From: Maea johnstoni
Taxonomy: Eukaryota > Annelida > Polychaeta > Spionida > Magelonidae
Direction: 5' to 3'
NCBI GenBank assembly: GCA_963942565.1
Contig: OZ012694.1
Span: 24,078,960-24,142,959, forward strand
DNA: 64,000 bases
Position 1 is the first letter of the stretch. Each line of letters opens with the position of its first letter. The notes beneath the pieces are model-generated. The model searched no databases, was not told the DNA's origin, and saw nothing but the letters and a program-made list of their open reading frames with translations. Of the stretch, positions 29,501 through 49,208 are shown in pieces. The position numbers and the translations under genes are program-made.

Positions 29501-30067
29501 TCTAAAGCAACCTGGTATTGCAAAGAAATTCCCTTTTGCCTAGAACAACTTTTGGCAAAACATATTATGACATACTTGTACTTTTTCTTTAATATTCTTC
29601 ATGTAATATTCTTTATATTGGGGGAAGCGGTGCTTATGAACCAGCCTTTTATTTCTAGGCAATATGGGGTTAATGCTGCACATACAATGAGGCAGTTTCA
29701 TTGAAACTTTGTTGCAGCTGGCAGTTGGAATAATGTAGCAACTCAAGTTACTTTGTATCAATCTGACTGAAACAACATAGCTATTAGTTTACAAGACTTG
29801 AATAATAAAGGATTCTGATTAATAGAGGGTTGCTACTGGATAAAATTCAGTCTTTTTGTAAAAATACTTCTTCTTTTGTTCCAGACAGCAAAGGATGGTG
29901 CACAGACCTCTCTTCACTGTGCTGTTTCCTCGGATGTGGCTGGGATATCTGGACGTTATTTTGACAGTTGCAGGCTCGGTGAGGAGAGCAAGCAGTCTAT
30001 GGATGTAGGGATAGCCAAGAAACTATGGGAGAAGACAGAGAGAATCACAGGACTTGTGGAGTCATAA
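23509..30067 (+). CDS. Short-chain dehydrogenase, retinol dehydrogenase 11-14-like, six exons
   Basis: A complete 319-residue SDR. Coding exons: 23509-23653, 24665-24904, 25951-26043, 27067-27255, 28658-28767 and 29885-30067 (stop TAA). All introns are GT..AG; the first four are phase 1 and the last phase 0; total coding length is 960 nt. The N-terminus is a hydrophobic anchor ([17 protein letters not shown]). The cofactor loop TGGSTGIG (residues 45-52), [17 protein letters not shown], the catalytic ITLSS serine and the YADTK catalytic Tyr/Lys are all present, with HPG after it. Family members oxidise or reduce retinoids and other lipid aldehydes with NADP(H) at the ER or mitochondrial membrane; the substrate here is not shown by sequence. 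An acceptor-like TTTTTGTTGTAG just before the ATG suggests an upstream untranslated exon. Confidence 0.93.
25659..25862. mobile_element. TTAA-flanked MITE in SDR intron 2
   Basis: Ends CCCTTCTAATGC and GCATAAGGG flanked by TTAA on both sides (25655-25658 and 25863-25866), the signature of piggyBac or Kolobok-type insertion. Related copies lie at 35904 and 61414. Confidence 0.75.
27602..27782. mobile_element. Inverted-repeat element in SDR intron 4
   Basis: About 40-bp arms: GGCTTAACTGAAGTATCT..GGACCCACCC on the left and GGATGGGTC..GGATACTTCAGTTAGGCC on the right. The loop is about 95 bp. No target duplication could be defined. Confidence 0.6.
28802..29274. mobile_element. TIR element in SDR intron 5
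   Basis: Long inverted repeats containing GACGGTT.CTTGATTTATT and GGTTCCCGGATCC at both ends, about 70 bp per arm with divergence. TTAG occurs on both sides (28798-28801 and 29275-29278), a possible 4-bp target duplication. It abuts the next element directly. No coding frame inside. Confidence 0.75.
29277..29469. mobile_element. G/C-tract inverted-repeat MITE, complete short copy
   Basis: Ends AGGGCCGTTCCATTTAAAA and TTTTAAATGGAACAGCTCT, with GAGGAACGGAAG/CTGTTCCTCCC and long C-tracts inside. This is the compact form of the element at 9890-10651 and of the half copy at 33588-33681. Confidence 0.85.
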
Positions 30068-30090
30068 CAGAAATATAATATTGCTAAGGG

Positions 30091-30592
<502 letters not shown>

Positions 30593-30954
30593 TAGTCTGT
30601 GCCATCAATTTAAATCATGATAAAATTCCTTTTACATCAGATTCAAAGTACTGCTATATTGCTTGAAATTCTATGAAACCTTTGCCTCTTGTGTTTTTAT
30701 TATCTCCACTTGATTTGGTAGTAGCAATGAAAGTATGCATATTGGGTTTAATTGCTGGTAAATGGTCCTGGCACAGTGGCACTGTAACAGCGTATGTACC
30801 AGGTAACATTTTACTTGTATGCAAAAAACATTGTTTACCTCAGTTTATATATTATCATTTTGTGTATTCTTAAAGAAAATTACAGTTCATATTTCAAGTC
30901 AGAATTTGTACATGAATGTAAAATTATCATTTGGGGTATGCATACATTTAACTA

Positions 30955-31447
30955 CAGTGGAACCTGTCTACATTGAACACTCACAGGAAATGAAAAAGTG
31001 TTCAATGTACGCAGGTGTTCAATGTATCCAGGTTCTGAATATTTGGAGGTCGGGTGAAATATAAACGAAATCAAGGGTAATTAGAGAAACATGATCATTT
31101 TATTGCAGAATCGACTATGTCTTTACCCCACTTTCTTCATATAGTTAAAAACTTCACATGTTCAGCATTTGAAAAATATCACTTAACAAAACAGTTAATC
31201 TTATATATCTCATTTGACTTCATTCTCAGTGAAAAGTTTCCAATCAGTGAAAAATGTTCAAAGAAGACAGGTTAAATGTGGCCTGCGGGAACAAATTTGG
31301 TGTTCAATGTTCAAGGTAGACAGGTGTTCAATGTATCCAGATAGTCTCCCATTGATTTTCAATGGGAGTGTGCCGGGACATGGAAAATTGTATAATGTAC
31401 TCAGGTGTTCAATGTACACAGGTGTTCAATTTGACAGGTTCCACATG
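30955..31447. mobile_element. pogo/Tigger-like non-autonomous element
   Basis: Ends CAGTGGAACCTGTC (left) and GACAGGTTCCACATG (right), flanked by TA. The interior repeats the motif TGTTCAATGTA followed by CNCAGG or TCCAGG several times near both ends. No transposase frame. Confidence 0.85.
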
Positions 31448-31449
31448 TA

Positions 31450-32550
31450 GACTTAAACTAAACTTCAGTTTGCATGTAGTCTTCATGATGCAAAAGTAGA
31501 ATCAAAAGTCCTTTTAAAGTATTTTTTCTGATTTGCTTGCAATCATTGTGATACAGATGTAGAATTAAAGGACAATTCCAACATGTATAAAACAGAGGCC
31601 CAAATAGTTTCTTATGGTATTCTCTACTTAAACCCAAGTTCCCACCAGTGCTAACCTTCACACAAGAAGTATATTGGTGTTTAAACACCTCCTAATAGAC
31701 ACAGAACAGAGGTACTGGGGGCGGCCATCTTAGCCTGTTAATAGCCTCTAAGCAGGCTGTTGGTGCAACTATTAGTCATTAGCAGTAAGGTAACTGTGGC
31801 ATCATCTAAGCATGTACGGAGCACAAATTTTGGGCTATTGGTTGAGGCTAGCCTTCTCAGGTTTACCGGCTGGTTTCATATCCACTTGTACATGTATTTA
31901 TTCTAATCCATCAGGAATGAATTTAGCATATCAAAATATCTTAACCGCCCTCTTTATTTATATCAGTTATAGGATATGGCAGGGATGGAAATAGAAGCGA
32001 TTTCCTCTTGCATATGGTTACCACCCTTTAAACAGTTTATTAGATTTTCATCATTTTTATAACATGATGATGAAGCATGGGTTCATTTATAGGTTTTGAC
32101 TGTTGAACATTTCTCTTCTTTTCAAAGTTTAAAAGTTTGACTCATACATGTATCAATATCATAACATTTCACACTTATGTATCTCACATATATCATTCTG
32201 AGCTGATTAGTTTTAAAAACTGTTAAAAAGGACCTTTAAATTTTAAAGATTTCAAGTAATATTATGCGAGTGACTTGTATGGTGTACATTAATCTTTATT
32301 TCTGTAATAAAAAAGTATTTAATCAGTATCTGCTTGGCTTTATTACTAGTTTGCCTCTAGGTATGATATCTGGATAGACTATTTAAAAAAGATGTTCTCA
32401 TTGAAAAGACATGATATTAAGAAAAGCGAAATGTTTACTACACTATACCAGCCTATCACTCTATAATGGACCGAAGAAAAGTTCCGTAAATTTAATGACG
32501 TATGGTGTATTCTTAAATCTCTTCTTGAATCTTAAAACAGTTCTCTGTAT
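31450..32550. other. Gene-free stretch
   Basis: AT-rich intergenic DNA. No coding family, RNA gene or clear inverted repeat was recognised. Confidence 0.45.
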
Positions 32551-33549
<999 letters not shown>

Positions 33550-33587
33550 GATAGATATACGTATACATATATAAAAGAAGAGTAGAA

Positions 33588-33681
33588 TTCTGAACTATGC
33601 CTGGAGGGGGAGATGTTGACTTTTTAATTATTTTACGTCCCCCGACCCCCTAGTACCGCACATTTAAATGGAAAAGCCCTA
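33588..33681. mobile_element. Half copy of the G/C-tract MITE
   Basis: Ends in CACATTTAAATGGAAAAGCCCT preceded by C/G tracts, matching the right end of the elements at 9890 and 29277. The left end is missing. Confidence 0.55.
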
Positions 33682-34014
33682 ATTAGATGTAAATCGAATG
33701 TGATAATTTGTGCGTTACAACTTAGTTTATCAATCCCTTAATAGAGGGCAGCATGAGTCGGGTGTACGCGCTCTGATATCATTTCATGTGATTGCGGTTC
33801 GGGGATGTTCACATATTTCCGTCCTGGAGCACGAACCAATAGTTCAGCAAGCACAGCAATATTTAGAAGCTGCTCAATAGACAATGTTAATGGATAGAAT
33901 TCACTCGTTTTAAATACAATCTGTTTGAACGATAATATAAGATAATTATCAATTAGGCTCAACTGTCCATGCTCCCAGAAAATGACCAATTTAAAAAAAA
34001 GTGCTACATATACT

Positions 34015-34300
34015 AGCATGACAGGATATGGTCACACAGAACTTTTTAAAGTCACTTGTTACAACTTTCAACCCTCAAGAGCATGCTAAAACTCCTATAT
34101 TAAGCTGCACGCCAGAGTATCGTATACTTCCTAAACTAAATATACCACTTTCTTGTAGTCATTTCCATGAAAACAGCTTTTATACTCAATTTTCTGCTGC
34201 AAGTGGAAATCTGTATGGCTGTCACATCTAGCGTCAACACTCCATCGTATACTGCTACTAGCTGGCTGCATTTGACCCATATAGATAAGGACCTGCACGC
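34015..34300 (+). repeat. Dispersed repeat, copy 2 (uninterrupted)
   Basis: Same sequence as 15404-15870 but without the 168-bp MITE, so it preserves the empty target TA at 34096-34097. Confidence 0.75.
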
Positions 34301-34359
34301 CAGTGCCGGCCAGGTGGGTAGCGTTCTCTAGGGAGTGCGTATGACAGGAAGCATTGCTC

Positions 34360-34405
34360 CCAACCGTCCGGGCCACCACGGTACCGTGGTGGCCAGGACG
34401 GTTGG
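34360..34405. repeat. 46-bp near-perfect palindrome
   Basis: Two 23-bp arms without a spacer, CCAACCGTCC at one end and GGACGGTTGG at the other, centred on CCACGGTACCGTGG, with one mismatch pair. A second small palindrome (CTGGTGCGCCAATGCGCCAG) lies about 35 bp downstream. Confidence 0.85.
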
Positions 34406-34722
34406 TACTGTGGCCATATCCTGTAATGGTATTTTGAAGACTGGTGCGCCAATGCGCCAGTTTGACACCCTTACCTTGTTTCCATTTTGGCTAAATTTGT
34501 ATTTCCAAGGAATTCATAAAATGCTGGGTAAACTGCTGAGTCTGAATCAGATTATATATATAAATGGTTTAACTGTAATAAAGATAAATTGCAATTCGAT
34601 ATCTTGATATTTACAACGATACTACCTGCCGCCTAAGGACGTGATTTAGTTTAATTGGATAATGTCAACTTCGGAAATTTCGTTAATGAATAGTAAACTG
34701 CCTTTGCGCGGGTACGTCTATT

Positions 34723-35274
34723 CACAGGTATTTGCCATAGTTTGAGAAAAATGAAGGAAAAACGATTTAAAACCGTGTTTTGTCGATTTTCTAATCACAC
34801 CCCCTACAATCCCTTATATAAAAATCCTGTTTTCAAGTGGGTAAACGAGAGGCAGAAACCGTGAGCTCTGATTGGCGGATCGATATGGATGAGTGAGTTG
34901 ATCAACTAATCAAGTTCATCAGTTTTCTGCCTTATTTTGAGCCACTTGAAAACAGGATTATTTCAACTATGGAGGTGTTTTGTGACTGCTCGCAACTTTT
35001 ACGAGCGCCAAAACTCACATTTGGAGAGTAGGATAAGATTAAGACAAATACTAAGGCGAGTTTACAATGTTGTTATCTGTCCGCCGTCATTCATTGCCTG
35101 CCAGGTTTGAACTTTTGGGAGATTCGACCGTGTGAACACGGAAGGTGCTATGTGGCCGATCTCAAAGCTTGACACCTTGTGTTTTTATATAAGGGATTGT
35201 GATTAGAAAATCGACAAAACACGGTTTTAAATCGTTTTTCCTTAATTTTTCTCAAACTGTGGCAAATACCTGTG
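34723..35274. mobile_element. TIR element with 7-bp target duplication
   Basis: Arms of about 85-100 bp beginning CACAGGTATTTGCCA and containing AAAACGATTTAAAACCGTG, nearly identical in inverse orientation at both ends, and flanked by GTCTATT on both sides (34716-34722 and 35275-35281). A second, inner inverted pair (ATCCTGTTTTCAAGTGG and CCACTTGAAAACAGGAT) sits inside. At 552 bp it has no transposase. A 7-bp duplication does not decide the superfamily. Confidence 0.88.
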
Positions 35275-35281
35275 GTCTATT

Positions 35282-35899
35282 TAGCTGCTACGTAAATCTT
35301 ATACCAGGATTTTATTAATTAAGCAGTATTAGTATAACAAATCCAAACGATATATACTACTTGTTCCCATTAGATATTGGTATAAACGAGTAGATTTTAT
35401 ATCAGTATTTTATTAAGCAGTATCAGTATAACATATCCAAAAGATATACTGTTTGTTCCCATTCGATATTGATATAACCGAGTAATGGATGGGTTCACAT
35501 AGTTTTGACGTGTGACGACCAGGAGAGGTTAGTATATGTTCGTACGTGTATGTTTATTTATTGACAACAGCCCCGCCATTAGATAGTTGCGATCGTGTAA
35601 ACATAAATTCTGTCAATGATGGACAAAAAAGCATATCTTCATGATAAAAATCTATTTATTTCATATACAACATATTTACAATTGAGTAGAAACCATAGAA
35701 AGGTCAATCAGCCGCGGCCATCGAGAACGATACTCATTCCGCCAAGCTATTTTGCTAAATAGACATGTGTTGTTGCGTTAAAATATTCATCAAGTATGAT
35801 TGGGAACATGTAATAATTGCCAATGACATATATCTTAAGTACAACCGATTATGAGTAAGTTTAAATCTAATAGAAATGAGTACGTTATATCATTTTATT
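35282..35899. other. Gene-free stretch with a local duplication
   Basis: The block TATATACTACTTGTTCCCAT..GATATTG..TATAA.CGAGTA occurs twice in tandem (about 35310-35390 and 35395-35485). Nothing else was recognised. Confidence 0.5.
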
Positions 35900-35903
35900 T
35901 TAA

Positions 35904-36135
35904 CCCATTAATGCTCCTAGCGGCCAAAACATACAGACAATTTTGACATAATATTTCCAGTTAAGAATAGTCAAGTCTAGTAGATATTTGCAGGAGAAAT
36001 GTCAATCATCAGAAAAATTACAACATCTCTTCGTCAAATATTTCGAGAATTATTCCTAATTCCAAAGTTATTGTCAAAGTTAAAGTATCAAAGATAAAGA
36101 CAGCAATTTCAGTAATAGTTATTAGCATAAATGGG
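35904..36135. mobile_element. TTAA-type MITE, related to those at 25659 and 61414
   Basis: Left end TTAA-CCCATTAATGCTC; right end AGCATAAATGGG followed by CTAAG, so the right flank has lost one base of the TTAA. No coding content. Confidence 0.6.
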
Positions 36136-36569
36136 CTAAGGGGTAAGATTTTCGACTAAGTTCTTCTCACCAGGCAGGAAGTACCATTTACCATTTTGAT
36201 TCTTAGTAACATTCCTGCTTGCATATTAATGTGGCCATTCCAAATAAACTGCAATGAAATGGACTTGCATACTTATACTGTTGATTTGTGACTTTTCAAA
36301 AGTCTTTGCTTAAAGTAAGACTACTTGTCCCAAACATACTATCTTATTAAATACTTATTTACATCAAATACTACCAGTAGCTATACAAATCAATCTGACG
36401 GCATGTTATATCCATGAATTCACCCTGAAATTACATTTTATCTAAAGTCACTGTAATTAACTTCAGCTAATACTTCGACACTCGGAGTGTCATTGTGTTG
36501 AAAAAACATGTAGTGTACAAAAACATTTGATTCTATGAGCAGCATCTTGTTTCATTGACACCTCAGGCA

Positions 36570-36741
<172 letters not shown>

Positions 36742-36779
36742 CATATAATGTGTGTATGTGTTTATACATACATACCACT

Positions 36780-37336
36780 TTCAACATAATGTATATTGTG
36801 GACTTGACAATGATATAATCAAAGAAACCTGTCGAAGCAAGCTCAGCATAGAGAGGCGTATATGCACCAGTTATAGCTTATTCCTACTTTTACCTTCATA
36901 GGCATGATATGTCACATGAAGCTATGATGCCCATAAAAGAGGGATACTTGGCATACTCCGAAGCATGCTTGCGAAGAAAAAAGCCACCCGCATCTAGAAC
37001 GCTTTACTTTACTTTGCAAGTGCTGCCATTTTGTCATCCACCAACGTATTTGATCAATATGACCAAAATGTCCCATATATTAGAGCTCCTCTACACAGGC
37101 CACCTCTCCAAGCGGTCACATTTTGTGTGTCCAATTGGTGGCTATGCAAAAGGGGTACCACTGAAAATCTTTGCTCTAGACAATTGGAGCTGGAGTGTGC
37201 ATATGGTCTGACACGTCACGTCAAAAAACGTTTGATGATGATGCAGTATTTCGAAAAATGATTGACCGACGGTTATCTTTTTTTTTAGGACAAGCCATTC
37301 CTCCACAAAGAGTGTTCAAATGTTGATGTAATAAAT
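36780..37336. other. Gene-free stretch downstream of the Tincar-like gene
   Basis: Two overlapping open frames (36909-37211 and 37031-37261, +) have no recognisable domain. No support for a gene. Confidence 0.4.
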
Positions 37337-37471
37337 ACGAAAGAACATACGTGACAAGCAGAAAAAATCTTCTTTTTTTTCAAATACTTTTTTCCGGAAA
37401 TGATCGAAAAGAATTCGCACGCTTTTGGAAAAAGTGCTGGAAAGAAAAAAAGACCACGTATGCTCTTTCGT
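37337..37471. repeat. Small inverted-repeat element
   Basis: Arms ACGAAAGAACATACGTG and CACGTATGCTCTTTCGT (16 of 17 match) around a 100-bp A/T-rich loop. Probably a MITE; no target duplication was defined. Confidence 0.55.
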
Positions 37472-37594
37472 AAAGTAATGATTTATGTTACTTGTCAGAA
37501 CATATGCAAGCTCCAGATACAAAGGGGTATTTTCAATTATATATGACAGACTTCCACTGTTTTAGATGGTTCTTCATTTAACCTCGTTTTCACG

Positions 37595-39375
37595 TTAAAC
37601 CTGACTACACAGTCCTTGTTCAGAGTCATTTGACGAGGTTTCTTGCGAAGACGTCAGCGAGAAATTCGCCGAGTCTCTTCGGCCCATTTCGGGTTTCTTC
37701 GCCGAACCAATGTTCAAGTTGCGCGGCGCGTGTAAATGGTTGTCAAAGCCCCCTTTATTAAGAACGTTCGTCGCTGACGGTGCAGGGGGTTTACCACACA
37801 TAACGTCCGACTCCATTTTGATACTACTCTTACTCGTGTCATGGGAGGTATTTGAGGAACTTGGAATATTTCCACCATTAGGCGGCAATTTTTCTATTAA
37901 AGGTACCAGATTGTTTTTGTTTTGATGGATAGGCACATTTGCCTGTTTTGGTCCAGAACCTCTATTTGGCTTCTGGTTTGTGATTGGAGGAGTCTGTCTG
38001 GGCATGGAGGGGCTTGGCTGCGGCATGTTCCTTCGAGTATAGTACTGCCGCGCCTTACTGCGAATACTGTGGCGATAGTCTCTGGTTAGCGTGTTCTCAG
38101 GGGTAGTGTTCGACTCCTTGTATATGTTCGGCGCGGACGTGCACATTCTATCAGGTATTGGCTTAGGAGCATTATTAACATGTTCTGACTGATCCACGCC
38201 AGGTTCTGCGGGAGGGTAGCTGATAGGTCTCTCCTGTGACGTATCAGCATCTTCCCGTGACGAACCATTTTTTCTGCGCTTTTTTCGCCTGGATGGAGAT
38301 GGCGGGGAAAATTGTGCACTGTCGTCTGCAAAAGAGGGGTTTGGCGTGACGTAATCTTCATTAAACGTCACACGCTGTCCGCTCGTTTTACGTTGTTTCG
38401 GTCGACGTGACAACGCACTGACCGGTGACGTTATTGATACGTCACCCGGATGCGACGAATCTGTGACGTCCATTTTCTCCATCTCCAAGGTAACCGGAGC
38501 ACCGTTGGGAATTTTTCCATTGGGCATATCAGGAAAACTTCCGTCATGTTCGTGAGAGGCAGAATGCTCCAAGTTGTCACTCCTATTATGTCCGCTAGGT
38601 GTCTCTGCAATGTGGCTGTTTTGTATGGTGTACACAGAATTCCGTGACGACATCATAGGATGTTCATAAATCTTGAACACCCAGCGTTGTTTCACTGTAA
38701 ACGCAAACCACAACAAAATCCAAGAAAACATATAGAATACATCAGCAATGATGCACGCCATTATCAATCCGTGTTTTGTTTTCTTATAAATCGAAACATA
38801 TTCATAAATCAACGGTCCTTTGCAGCAGACTGCACAAGCCAACATCACCGTGGCAACGGCGTGCGGTTCGTAACCTTGACAACCAGTGGGTATGTTGATT
38901 GTCCGTTTCACAAATGGAGGTTGAAACCGCTTCTGGTATTGCTGGTAAGTTTCGTTGAATTGGTAATATCCATAATTGAAAACGGCCACCAGGGAACAGA
39001 AGAGAAGTCCGCTACCAATGATGTACAGCGCCACAGTTGCCCCTGGCGGCAGGATCAAACTAAGTCCTGGGAAGAGATCACTGTTTATCTCCGCCTTGTA
39101 GAGGACGGAAAAGCCGCAGAAGCTCAGGAGATATTGTATGAGCACCAGCAGGATTTGGAAGGAGAAGACACAGGTGAAGGAGCGGTTGGTGAACCAGAAC
39201 ACGGACGGGTAGCGCACCGCGAGGACGATTAACCCCGCAGCATAGTTGATGAATTCTGGGGAGATCGAGGCGTAGTATACAGCGCCTCCACTAGGTGACG
39301 CACTCTTAACGTCAGTCACGTTGGGTGTCGTTGGTGCTCCAAATAGCGTATATAGCTCGGTTTTCCAAACGCCAT
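37595..39375 (-). CDS. Tincar-like multi-pass membrane protein, 3' terminal exon
   Basis: The last coding exon of a gene on the minus strand. It begins at an acceptor (ATTTCTATTTTCAG, exon start 39375), in phase 1, reading GVWKTELYTLFGAPTTPN and then on to the stop at 37595; about 592 residues are encoded. Five hydrophobic segments follow in order: FINYAAGLIVLAV, FQILLVLIQYLLSF, VALYIIGSGLLFCSLVAVF, VATVMLACAVCC and ADVFYMFSWILLWFAFTVKQ. After them comes a Pro/Ser/Asn-rich hydrophilic tail of about 350 residues. The WILLWFAFTVKQRW block and the overall plan resemble insect Tincar, an eight-pass protein, so the first membrane segments should lie on upstream exons at higher coordinates; I did not find them. 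Function is known only from Drosophila development. The assignment is from pattern memory. Confidence 0.75.
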
Positions 39376-39379
39376 CTGA

Positions 39380-41701
39380 AAATAGAAATAGAATTTCATT
39401 TACAAATTGATGATTTCCGTAAATTCGAGTTATCTTCGACTAGAAAAATATCGAGACTCATTTTCTAATTAACGCATAGGGAGGATATCCGGTTTGCTCC
39501 CTGATAAAATGTGCACCTGCTCAGTTGTCGGTGAGTTACCAAGAACGGTTAATCAACTAAGGAATGAGTGAAATCTTCTTTCCACACTGAGCAGCATCGA
39601 GGAGGTTGATTACTGCAATCTCTCCTCAACTAAATTATCTTCTAATAGGGAATAAAAGTAAGGGACGCGTGACGTGCCGTCACATGTATTTTCATTAGGA
39701 CCGCGCTCGACCTCTCAACACTGATCTACCGCACGCATCGCCTCGTGCCACCTGACACCTCAAGAGGCAAGCAGCTTCTCGTCATCACCAAACCTATTCT
39801 AACCCACTGTATTTATCAGGAGAGGTATTACATCTATCATACCCATGGATATATACAGTATACCCCAGGAGTCCAAAACGGCTTGATGGAATTAGCTTTT
39901 TGACCGAAAGATTAAAACATAGTTTATGGATAAATGTAAATCGGAATGGTCATATCTCCCAATCAAAACAATGCTAATTTAATATTCATTCTTAAAAGAA
40001 AGGTATCACTCCATCCGGACACTTTTCGATTGGAACTCAAAACGTAACGGTTGAATTCAGGAGCACTCTGAAATATGATACAACAAAGAAGTGTGTTGCG
40101 TATAACATGCGATGTTCATAGATATCCCAAGAACTATGATAACATAAATGTTCCCATACAGGTTATCATACGAATCAGACTAACCATGGAGAACAAAGAC
40201 AAGAGGTGGAAATTCCTGTTGCATGTAGCGAGTTCCTGTATTATTAGTACCTACGCTTGGCAATAGATGGCAGAGCATGTCATTATGTCATACTTCCAGT
40301 TTTCGTGGGAAGCACTTACATTGATAGCAACTGCTCGTTTTAGTAATCTCAGATATCAATCATCACACACGATATAACGATATATAGTAGAACATTTGAG
40401 GTATGAACACACGCAGGCCAAAGTTTTTATTAGTTATAGAGGCTGTTTATATGCAAGTATTCACTGTACCAGTGGTAAGCGAAATGACCGTCTCAGCAAA
40501 AGCCATGATGTCACTTGGAATTTATGGAGTAAAATTATAAGGATCACTTTTCAAAATTAAAAAACGAAGCAAAGGACGGTGAAGAAATGTTGGTCAATTT
40601 TTAATTTGAAGCAAACAGTTAGAGTAGACTTCACAATAAACTGACAATAAAGGAAACAGAATGAGCTGCCTTATAAGCTGACAATGGTGGAAACGGCCAC
40701 ACACATGGAAGCCCTCGTCGTCGATGTGGTGGGTTGTTTCAACTTTGTTGATAACTCTATTTGATACGAGACCCGAGGATATGCACCACCTAAATTCTTG
40801 ACTTTACCTTTGTACGCCCCAATGTTTCGGTATTAAATTGAATGAAATGGATTGCTTGATACGAAAATAAGAGGACATTTTTATGGAACAGTACATTGAC
40901 TACCTGACGTTTGTAAGCATGTAAAATGTTTTACGACTATAGACGGAATCAGTCTCCGTCAGGGTGGTCCGTTGACGCACCTTTAGGACGTATTTGTTTT
41001 TGTTAGGATTTGCATCGTTTTCAATAGCTGAATACTAGTGAAAACAGAATGGTCATGCCCTTGCTATTCATATGCAAATGTTCAGCTTATCAAGATCCTC
41101 TCTGGTACTATGGAAAAGATAGGAGATTAGCTTATGCAGGTTTTCCTCTTACGGGCTGGAGGTGTCGATGGTATGGCGACAGTGTCAGTCGTTTGTGGCA
41201 CTATTTCACCTAACCTCGAACCCTAGGCTGTCATAATGATATGTAGCATTCTGTTACAATGCACTTAGTGGTCAAGGTGGTCAGGGAGGCCAAATTAGTT
41301 CATCTCACCAGGTGGATGGTGGACTAAGTTAGAGTAGGACAAACCTTCGGAGAAAGGAGGACCGGGTGGTGCCATAAAACTACCATTGCTGGTACTACAC
41401 CACACTGTTTGGTCAATTCCCACCCTTTTTGGCCATCCTTACAAGTACAAAATGGGTATCCCTGACAAATGAATGCAGTAGGTCTAAGGATCTATGTGTT
41501 CACATTAGAAGCTGCTGCTAACATATCATAGGGTTTTCAGGAAACATTGAGAGACAATAGGACCGGTATCCTTTTCAGGATACGTATTCTTCATATCTCG
41601 TTCAGAAGCCATGTTACACTTGATAATTAATGAGGCACAACGTGGTGGAGGGCGGGTGTATATTTGTTGATATAGAATGCCATGATGGTGTTCAGGGTAT
41701 C
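39380..41701. other. Region between the Tincar-like exon and the assembly gap
   Basis: Should contain upstream Tincar-like exons (minus) and/or 5' exons of the lectin gene (plus), but no exon could be supported from conserved sequence. No clear transposon was recognised. Confidence 0.4.
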
Positions 41702-41901
41702 NNNNNNNNNNNNNNNNNNNNNNNNNNNNNNNNNNNNNNNNNNNNNNNNNNNNNNNNNNNNNNNNNNNNNNNNNNNNNNNNNNNNNNNNNNNNNNNNNNN
41801 NNNNNNNNNNNNNNNNNNNNNNNNNNNNNNNNNNNNNNNNNNNNNNNNNNNNNNNNNNNNNNNNNNNNNNNNNNNNNNNNNNNNNNNNNNNNNNNNNNNN
41901 N
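41702..41901. other. Assembly gap of 200 N
   Basis: An exact run of 200 N, probably a scaffolding gap of unknown true size. It may hide 5' exons of the lectin gene. Confidence 1.
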
Positions 41902-42241
41902 CACCATGTTGGCAGACTAACATGCGCAAATAGTGTTTTAAACGGCAAAAGAATCGAGTCAGGCGGCGGTGTGAAGAGGAATGTCTGCCATTTTCTTTTT
42001 CGTCGTCAAGGGTTCAAAACGAGGCTGTGACCTGTAAAACTTGAGGTCAAACCCATAGTTGCCATGGCGAAGTGGGATAAAACATTGAGAGTGGGGATAA
42101 AACACTTATCCGGATCCTAACATTGCCATTTAATGAGAAGCAATGAAATACAATCCAGTACCCAACAGCAATTGACCAATCAGCTGCGAGTATCACAGTG
42201 GAGCTGATGATAAATATGTATATACAGCGTTTGTTTCACAG

Positions 42242-48456
<6,215 letters not shown>

Positions 48457-48459
48457 AAC

Positions 48460-49199
48460 AAGAAGACAAAATAAAAAACATTACACGTGGCATATCCATG
48501 AACATTGGGAAAATGACTAGTTTATGGGTTTAAATCCATAAAACCACCAAAAATGTGCTTAGCTAGTCTTTTTACAAGGATACAGTAACATTTGAAATTT
48601 AAAGTACATTTCAAAAATTGATTAAACTTTGCATAAGCTATCATAGTCAGCTATCATATCTAAAATAAAAATTCATGCCGTCCATATAGGAAGTGATAAA
48701 GTCGCCACCCATTATGAATGCGCCATAACCGCCCTCAAGAGACGGTTCTCAAATCCGTCTACTACCCCCTGGTGCGCCGGTCATCTCAGGTCAAACAAAC
48801 AGCTAATCAGCTTCATTCACCAATAAAAACAGTCAGACTTAACACCTTGGTTAGACTACATGCTGATCAGCAACCCAAAAAACATAGCCCTGAATGGCAA
48901 CAACAACATGGCAGTGCATCAGCCTTCTTCGATTTTGTGGCACCAGTCAAATCCTGTTGGTACGGCAGACAGAAGGTTATTATCTTAACCCTTTCTTGTC
49001 AACTGACTAAAATGGCCTTACGGGGACATACGGCTCAGGTCAAACTCTACTCAACCAGCACAGGCTCCTCTAAAAAGGGAAAAAATCTATCCCCCGTACT
49101 CGGTGTTAATATATTAAATTATCCTCCTGCACGGCTCGAGGTCACAAATTTGAGGAATGATTTAACGCAAGAGTAGGTGTGTTGTGTGTTAACTGATGA
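48460..49199. other. Downstream flank of the lectin gene, no supported gene
   Basis: An open frame at 48718-49176 (+) of 152 codons begins MRHNRPQETVLKSVYYPLV. It has no domain that I recognise, and it is adjacent to the foldback element. It could be chance or a transposon fragment. Confidence 0.35.
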
Positions 49200-49208
49200 T
49201 AAATGTTA

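Noticed and set aside
41526-41948. Frames running through the N run
   Set aside because: They consist mostly of undetermined residues from the assembly gap.
48718-49176. A 152-codon frame as a host gene
   Set aside because: No domain, no splice context and it directly borders a mobile element.
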